Positions 58,704 to 64,000 of a stretch of DNA of 64,000 nt are shown piece after piece. This DNA comes from Corydoras sp. C115 (lineage: Eukaryota; Chordata; Actinopteri; Siluriformes; Callichthyidae). A program made the position numbers and the translations under genes. Where the stretch lies: NCBI GenBank assembly GCA_019802505.1, contig JAFMOC010000171.1, forward strand, positions 973,501 through 1,037,500, read 5' to 3'. Below the pieces are notes generated by a model. It was given only the letters and a program-made list of their open reading frames with translations, was not told the origin of the DNA and made no database searches. The first letter of the stretch is position 1. The number at the start of each line of letters is the position of its first letter.

Positions 58704-61079
58704 GGAGAACTTCAGATAAACGAGCCTATGCTCAGACTCCTTCAGAACCTTGCAGCAACCGTACAGCCGACACGCCCGGTATCATAGCACAGGCGTCTCC
58801 CTAAACCGGCGGAACAGCAGGGGGAGAGAAAAAAAAAAGAAAAAAAAAAAAAAAAAAAAAAAAAAAACATCCACCACAAACACCAGCAAACACCAGGGGG
58901 AGGGGGGGGGGGAGTTTGCAGGGCTTTTTTTTTTTTTTTTTTTTTTTTTTTTGAAAAGTATGTATTAAAATAAAACCACTTACATTCCATCGACCGAGTC
59001 AACTCTACAAAACACAAAGACACAAACTTAGCATGCTGAAATCACAGGGTGGCAAAGTGGAGCAACACAATATCACAAGTGAATGCCGGGATAGGAGAGA
59101 TCTCGCTCGCCGAATAACGGCGCGCCCGCCGCTCCCCGCTGTGGCTTTCCTGTTTCGGGCTCCGGTTAGAACCGGGGCGTGTTAGTGCGACGTGTGTGCA
59201 GGCGCATGCGTGGGGTTAGAGGACGTGGGGTTAACCGCCCGTGGTTGTGATTGGATGGACAGAGATAATGGCAGGAAATGGTAATGCAGTCTTAGGGAGT
59301 GTGGGGGTGGGGGTGGGGGTGGGGGACGGGACGGTTTGTGATTGGCTGCTCCCACAATTCAAACGCAATCAATCCCCAAATGTATAATGATGGTCGTCCT
59401 GCTGTATTCACAGAGCTCATTAATTATTAATGTTAAGGTTAGAAGGATAAATGGTTAATTAAGTGATGTATATTAAATGCCGGCGGCGTGGTGGCTTAGA
59501 GGTTTGGCATGTTCTCCTCTCGGCGCTAGGGATTTTCCCGGTTCGAATCCCCATCTGGGTGGAGTTTCCGTGTTCTCCACGTGTCCGTGTGGGTTTCCTC
59601 CGGGTTCTCCGGTTTCCTCCCACAGTCCATAAAACATGGATCAAGGTCAATTGAGTTCTCCAAATTGCCCCGTATAGAGTGTGTCTGTGTGAGTGAGTGT
59701 GTGCCCAGCGATGGATTGCCCCCCTGTCCTGAGTGTATCTGCCCAGCGCCCGAAACGTTCTCCCCTGGATGTCCACGCGGACACGTGTTCTCCCCGTGTC
59801 CGCGTGGGTTTCCTCCGGGTTCTCCGGTTTCCTCCCACAGTCCAAAAAACATGGATCAAGGTCAATTGAGTTCTCCAAATTGCCCCATATAGAGTGTGTC
59901 TGTGTGAGTGAGTGCGTGCCCAGAGATGGATTGCCCCCCTGTCCTGAGTGTATCTGCCCAGCGCCCGAAACGTTCTCCCCTGGATGGGCATGGGGAACCC
60001 CGCCGCGACCCTAATAGAGGATAAAGCGGAAGATAATGAATGAATGAATGAATATTAAATGAGTGTGTTCTCCGGTCGGATGGAAACACTTCTCTGATGA
60101 TGATGATGATTCTGATGATGATGATGAGACAGGGTGATGTGTGTTAATGACACGGTCATGAACGCTGTGCTCCCGAACGCCGTGGGCCTCAAATCTGAAA
60201 CCAAACGCTGATTTTTTAATGAGGATGACGCTCACTTGGTCAGCTGGCCTTTGGTCTTGTTGTTGTCCATGCCGTTGCAGGTGACGGCAGCCAGCTTCCT
60301 GCTCCTGTAGTTCTCATAGTGGACGTTGTTGGTGACGTCCTTCAGGTCCTGCATGTGAGTCCTGGGAGAGCAGAAGACGAGTTCACACCGAAGCCATACA
60401 GGCAGTGAAACACAAACACTGGTGAAGTGAGCACACGTGTCCGGAGCGATGGACGGCCTTGTACATGGTGCTCAGGGAGCAATTAGGCTTAAGTCCCTTG
60501 CCCAAGGGCACTTCAGTCATTACGTTTTACATTTGGTCATTTATTGGACGCTTTTATCCAAAGCGACTTAGAAGGTGAGCACAGGGTTCATCACAACGTC
60601 CCTGCAGCAATGAGGGTTAAGGGTCTTGCTCAAAGACTCACACTGGTAACTTCAGTGGACCTGGGATTTGAACCCACAACCTTCAGATTGATAGCCCAAC
60701 GCCCTGACCACTGAGCTACCGCGCCCTCAAGTCATAGTATTGGTGGGACCTGGAATCAAACCGGGGACCTTCAGGTCACAAGGATGGTTCCTTAACCAGA
60801 AGACTACGACCGGCCATTTACGTGCCGTGTGCGGGGGTCTTTGTACGGCCCTGCAGCTGGCAGGTGTGTGTGTGTGTGTGTGGTCGACGGCGTGATTCGA
60901 GGTCAGCAAAATCAATGTGGATTATTCTTGGTGTGGATGTGCCGGCGTTCGGCTGATGGGATTTTCAGGGGGGGGGGTGTCTTGGGTAATGCACTGGTCC
61001 ACACAAAACAAGCTCTGATGATGAAAGTGACGCCTGGATGCCAGTGGACCTTCGTGGATGTGTATTGTGGGAGGGACAA

Positions 61080-61133
<54 letters not shown>

Positions 61134-64000
61134 TACCTGATGAGCATGTTCCTCAGAATGGTAAAGTCGCAGTGCTCCCCGTTCTCAACTACGGAGAAAA
61201 GACAAAATTAATAATTATTCAACCATTATCTTCTGCTTTATCCTATATTAGTGTCGCGCGGGGGGGGGGCGAGGGGGGGTTCTCCATGCCCATCCAGGGG
61301 AGAACGTTTCGGTTGCTGGGCAGATACACCCAGGACAGGACGCCAATCTATCGCTGGGCACACACTCACTCACACAGACACGCACGCACAGACACTCTAT
61401 ATGGGGCAATTTTGGAGAATTCAATTGACTTGTTTTTGGACTGTGGGAGGAAACCGGAGAACCCGGAGGAAACCCACGCAGACACGGGGAGAACATGGGA
61501 ACTCCACCCAGATGGGGATTCGAACTGGGAATCCCTAGCGCTGAGAGGAGAACGTGTTAAACCACTAAGCCACCGTGCCGCCATTAATAATTAATTATTA
61601 TTATTATTGTAATTAAAATATAAAAAAATGCTAAAACTGAATTTAAACACTGTTTGCAGCCGTTATGAACAAAATTACATAACACGCTTTCAGACCAGCG
61701 CGTGCGTTGAGCCAACTCTCCGCCTGGCGTACCTTCTGCCACGCCCCAGGGGTACTGCCTCCCTCTGACCTTCTTCCCGTTCACCTCGATGATGGTGTTG
61801 CTGCCGACGACAGCCAGAGGCAGCCGGTCCTTTACACACAAACACACTTTAAAGGCATTGTGCTAAATGATGGTGTACGTTTTTCCTACAGTTATGCTTA
61901 TGCAGCTTTTGAGTAATAAAATGCAAAAGGGGGAAAAAAAAAAAAAACAAAAACACGTACTTTAATTTTTTTGGCAATCTTGTTCTCCTCTTCATCGTCG
62001 GTCTCGGGAAATTCATAGATCTTGATTTTATGCTCCTGGATTTCCCTCATTATCTGAGGAGAGACAAATGTACAGCTTTGTCATCATTACGTTCCGCTAC
62101 ACCACAAAACGGGCGGAGGGTTCCGAAGGACGAGATAATAAACCCAGTGGACTTCACACGTCTGCAGCCTGAAAACAGACGCGAGTTCTTGACCCAATCT
62201 GAGTGAATTAGGGGTGATCTGCAATATTCGCTGATTCGACGATTCGATTCGGAGAACCGTAGTCGACTATGAACCTCATAGTCGAATGTACCATTTTGAC
62301 CACATGGGGGCGCCCATGGCTGCTGCTAAGCATTAGTTTTTACATGAAATGTCTTTGTTTTTGTTATATATATAGCCTTTTGTCAAATAAAATCATCCTA
62401 ATTTCTAGAAAAAAAAAAGAAAAAAGAAAAACAAACAAAAAAAGGTTTTCTTTTGTTAGAAAAACAAGTAAAATATAAAAAAATATATATATTTTTTTTA
62501 AAACTACGCCCTTAGCGCCATCTTGTGGTGAAATTTTTACTAATTTGACTATCAGTCGACTATAGGGAAAATCTGACGAATCAGATTCGACTATGAAAAT
62601 CTTTAGTTTAATACAGTCCTAGAGTGAATATCACATCTGAACCTCACTAACGGCCGGGATAGGAACAGAATGCGGAGATGGATTGGGACGGAACTCAGGA
62701 TCACAGGTTGAGATTCATGTCTCTCTCTCTCATTCTGCGTCTCCTCCTGCTGAGATAATACTCAGACAGATGGAGCACAGTTCCCAGAATTCCTGCACCA
62801 TTACAGACCCTGATTAAAGACAACGTTTATTATAATCAACACTGATAAAACGAGATGAATTAGAAGACCGATTTCGGTTATGAATCCTTACACTCGATGC
62901 TCATTACCATCTCAGTCTATTTTCCCACCTTCCACGTCATTTAAATAGCAACGCTGCATGTGAATATAGCTCCCCCCAATGGGCGTGGCCATCTCGAAAT
63001 GAGGCGCGTTCAGGTCCATTTCAAAAGAATAATAATAAAGTGGGCGGCACGGTGGCTTAGTGGTTTAGCACGTTCTCCTCTCGGTGCTAGGGATTCCCGG
63101 TTCGAATCCCCATCTGGGTGGAGTTTCCATGTTCTCCCCGTGTCCGCGTAGGTTTCCTCCGGGTTCTCCGGTTTCCTCCCACAGTCCAAAAACATGGATC
63201 AAGTCAATAGAGCTCTCCAAATTGCCCCATATAGAGTGTGTCTGTGTGAGTGAGTGTGTGTCCAGAGATAGATTGGCGCCCTGTCCTGGGTGTATCTGCC
63301 CAGCGCCCGAAACGTTCTCCCCTGGATGGGCATGGGGAACCCCCCCGCGACGCTAATAGAGGATACAGCGGAAGATAATGAATGAATGAATGGATAATAC
63401 AGTGTGTTATTTAATGACACACACACCTGTTTCTTGAACTGTTGGCACTCCTCCGGGGTGAGGGTATCGGCTTTGGCGATCAGGGGGATGATGTTCACCT
63501 TCTCGTGCAACCGTTTCATGAACTCGATGTCCAGCGGCTTCAGGCTGGGGAGGTGGAGGGAAGTGTGTTGGTCAGGTTCAATTAAAGCAAATAAGCAACA
63601 GCTGCGCAGGAACGCCGCCGATACGTCAGCGCCCTCGCTAAAACCCTCAGAAGTCTAATGGCCACCGCGGTTCGGCCCGAGGCCGGAATGAGGGCGACCC
63701 TCGACCCTCCAAGTCATCACACACACACACACACACACACACTCACCCATGGCCTGAAGGTGCAATGAAGTACAGACAGCACTGAACTCTGTTGTCGGGC
63801 ATCTGTCTCCTGTTGACCCGGGACTCTGCGTTCAGGTAGTCCTCAAACTTGCTGTCAATGTGATCGGTCACCGGTTGCCAGCTAGAGCAGAAACACACGG
63901 CAGTACCTCGGCGTGTTGTTTTTTTTTTTTAATAATTTTTTTATTGTTTTTAAACATTAAACCACAACACAAAAGACATATATATATATATATACTAGGG
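54816..64000 (-). CDS. septin7: Septin-7 (3' part; gene runs off the window end)
   Basis: Nine exons seen: 63747-63881, 63427-63544, 61960-62053, 61733-61829, 61137-61188, 60236-60361, 57478-57613, 56378-56523, 54816-54846. They encode the C-terminal part of the GTP-binding domain, the septin unique element and the coiled coil. Marks are LIAKADTLTPEE (G4 motif AKAD), RQYPWGVAEVENGEHCDF, TILRNMLIRTHMQDLKD, YENYRSRKLAAVT, KSPLAQMEEERREH and the terminal KKKGKIF. These match SEPTIN7, the end subunit of septin hexamers and octamers in cytokinesis and cilia. In the exon 61960-62053 I count one base more than the frame needs, in a T-run near 61965-61972; this should be rechecked. Reading past the donor at 56378 gives a different 17-residue end with a stop at 56326. 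The paralogue (7a or 7b) is not resolved. Confidence 0.93.
54949..55712 (+). mobile_element. Tc1-like MITE, largest copy, interrupted by a tRNA-SINE
   Basis: Left end CAGTCAAAAGTATGGACACG and right part AGTGGAGCAGAAAGG with GGCGTGTCTAAACACTC are inverted ends. A tRNA-derived SINE (about 54998-55235) lies inside it. In the septin7 intron between exons 56378 and 54846. Confidence 0.55.
54998..55235 (+). repeat. tRNA-derived SINE (family B) with inverted tail piece
   Basis: A full plus-strand copy (about 55034-55235) preceded by 35 bp of the tail in reverse orientation (54998-55032), so the locus can fold back. It sits inside a Tc1-like MITE. Confidence 0.7.
55822..56176 (+). repeat. V-SINE with target duplication
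   Basis: ACGTTCCTCTAC on both sides; septin7 intron. Confidence 0.92.
56758..57022 (-). repeat. V-SINE, head missing
   Basis: Tail and core only; septin7 intron. Confidence 0.88.
57086..57426 (-). repeat. V-SINE
   Basis: Ends 52 bp from the septin7 exon at 57478. Confidence 0.9.
58184..58588 (+). mobile_element. Non-autonomous hAT-type element, copy 1
   Basis: A 405-bp element with ends TAGGGCTG and CACCCCTA, flanked by a perfect 8-bp duplication ATTGTTAC (58176-58183 and 58589-58596), as expected for hAT. No coding capacity. It lies in the septin7 intron between exons 57613 and 60236. Confidence 0.8.
58677..58953 (+). repeat. Homopolymer cassette (T, A, G, T)
   Basis: Runs of about 30 T, 30-40 A with interruptions, a G-rich run and about 30 T within 280 bp, in a septin7 intron. 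Confidence 0.9.
59303..59332 (+). repeat. (GGGGGT)n tract, G-quadruplex motif
   Basis: Four or more runs of five G separated by single T on the plus strand, next to a CpG-rich patch in a septin7 intron. Confidence 0.85.
59479..60050 (+). repeat. V-SINE, dimer-like, with target duplication
   Basis: Second core-and-tail block begins at GTGTTCTCCCCGTG after a broken tail; ATATTAAATG flanks the whole unit. Confidence 0.9.
60531..60726 (-). repeat. tRNA-derived SINE (family B), full copy
   Basis: Tail-to-head copy ending CTGAGCTACCGCGCC. A related diverged fragment follows at 60735-60815. In a septin7 intron. Confidence 0.7.
61081..61131 (+). repeat. (CA)n microsatellite at a splice donor
   Basis: About 25 CA units end six bases before the septin7 donor at 61136 (read on the minus strand). 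Confidence 0.95.
61220..61582 (-). repeat. V-SINE with target duplication
   Basis: ATTAATAATTA on both sides; septin7 intron. Confidence 0.9.
62209..62621 (-). mobile_element. Non-autonomous hAT-type element, copy 2 (inverted)
   Basis: Same family as 58184-58588 but in the opposite orientation, 413 bp. A perfect 8-bp duplication GAGTGAAT flanks it (62201-62208 and 62622-62629). It lies in the septin7 intron between exons 62053 and 63427. Confidence 0.8.
63042..63391 (+). repeat. V-SINE
   Basis: Full copy ending 36 bp from the septin7 exon at 63427. Confidence 0.9.

Noticed and set aside
80..63391. Many 60-170-codon frames with FSPCPRGFPPGSPVSSHSPK or its antisense
   Set aside because: They are readings of the V-SINE core in different frames, not proteins.

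Overview
The window is teleost fish nuclear DNA. It carries split genes with GT-AG introns, a set of vertebrate orthologues, and a very dense load of fish-type transposable elements. The dominant repeat is a tRNA-headed SINE of about 350 bp whose core matches the V-SINE (HE1/mermaid-like) group. More than 60 full or partial copies, in both orientations, fill roughly a third of the window. Other repeats are a second tRNA-derived SINE, Tc1-like MITE fragments, two decayed pogo/Tigger-like elements and two hAT-type elements. The species cannot be named from the sequence; an ostariophysan or related lineage is a guess.

Six protein genes could be assembled exon by exon. (1) 2138-7598, minus: a TRIM35/39-like RING/B-box/coiled-coil/PRY-SPRY E3 ligase, 468 aa, six exons. 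(2) 11071-18208, minus: mios, the GATOR2 subunit of the TORC1 amino-acid pathway, 877 aa in ten coding exons, with a U12-type AT-AC intron and a GC-AG intron. (3) 23008-37600, plus: col28a1, collagen XXVIII (vWA, Gly-X-Y helix, vWA, Kunitz), 34 exons, with two single-base frame breaks in the sequence as given. (4) 39767-41817, minus: c1galt1-like core-1 beta-3-galactosyltransferase, with a long G-run that breaks the frame. (5) 43949-52546, minus: a secreted protein with a PA-like segment and a C-terminal PNGase F-like domain, 618 aa, eleven exons, intact. (6) 54816-64000, minus: septin7, 3' part only; the 5' exons lie beyond the window.

The order mios - col28a1 - c1galt1 matches the human 7p21 neighbourhood (C1GALT1-COL28A1-MIOS), which supports the orthology calls. 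The genes do not form a pathway. What links them is a shared repeat landscape: most introns contain one or more SINEs. Several SINEs have clean target-site duplications and so look young. In several places SINE copies plus their flank are repeated head to tail as small arrays.

The main items for a second look are the U12 intron of mios, the tandem SINE mini-arrays, a perfect 60-bp hairpin just upstream of the first col28a1 coding exon, an inverted hAT pair flanking septin7 exons, a SINE inserted into the terminal repeat of a pogo element, and the vertebrate PNGase F-like gene.
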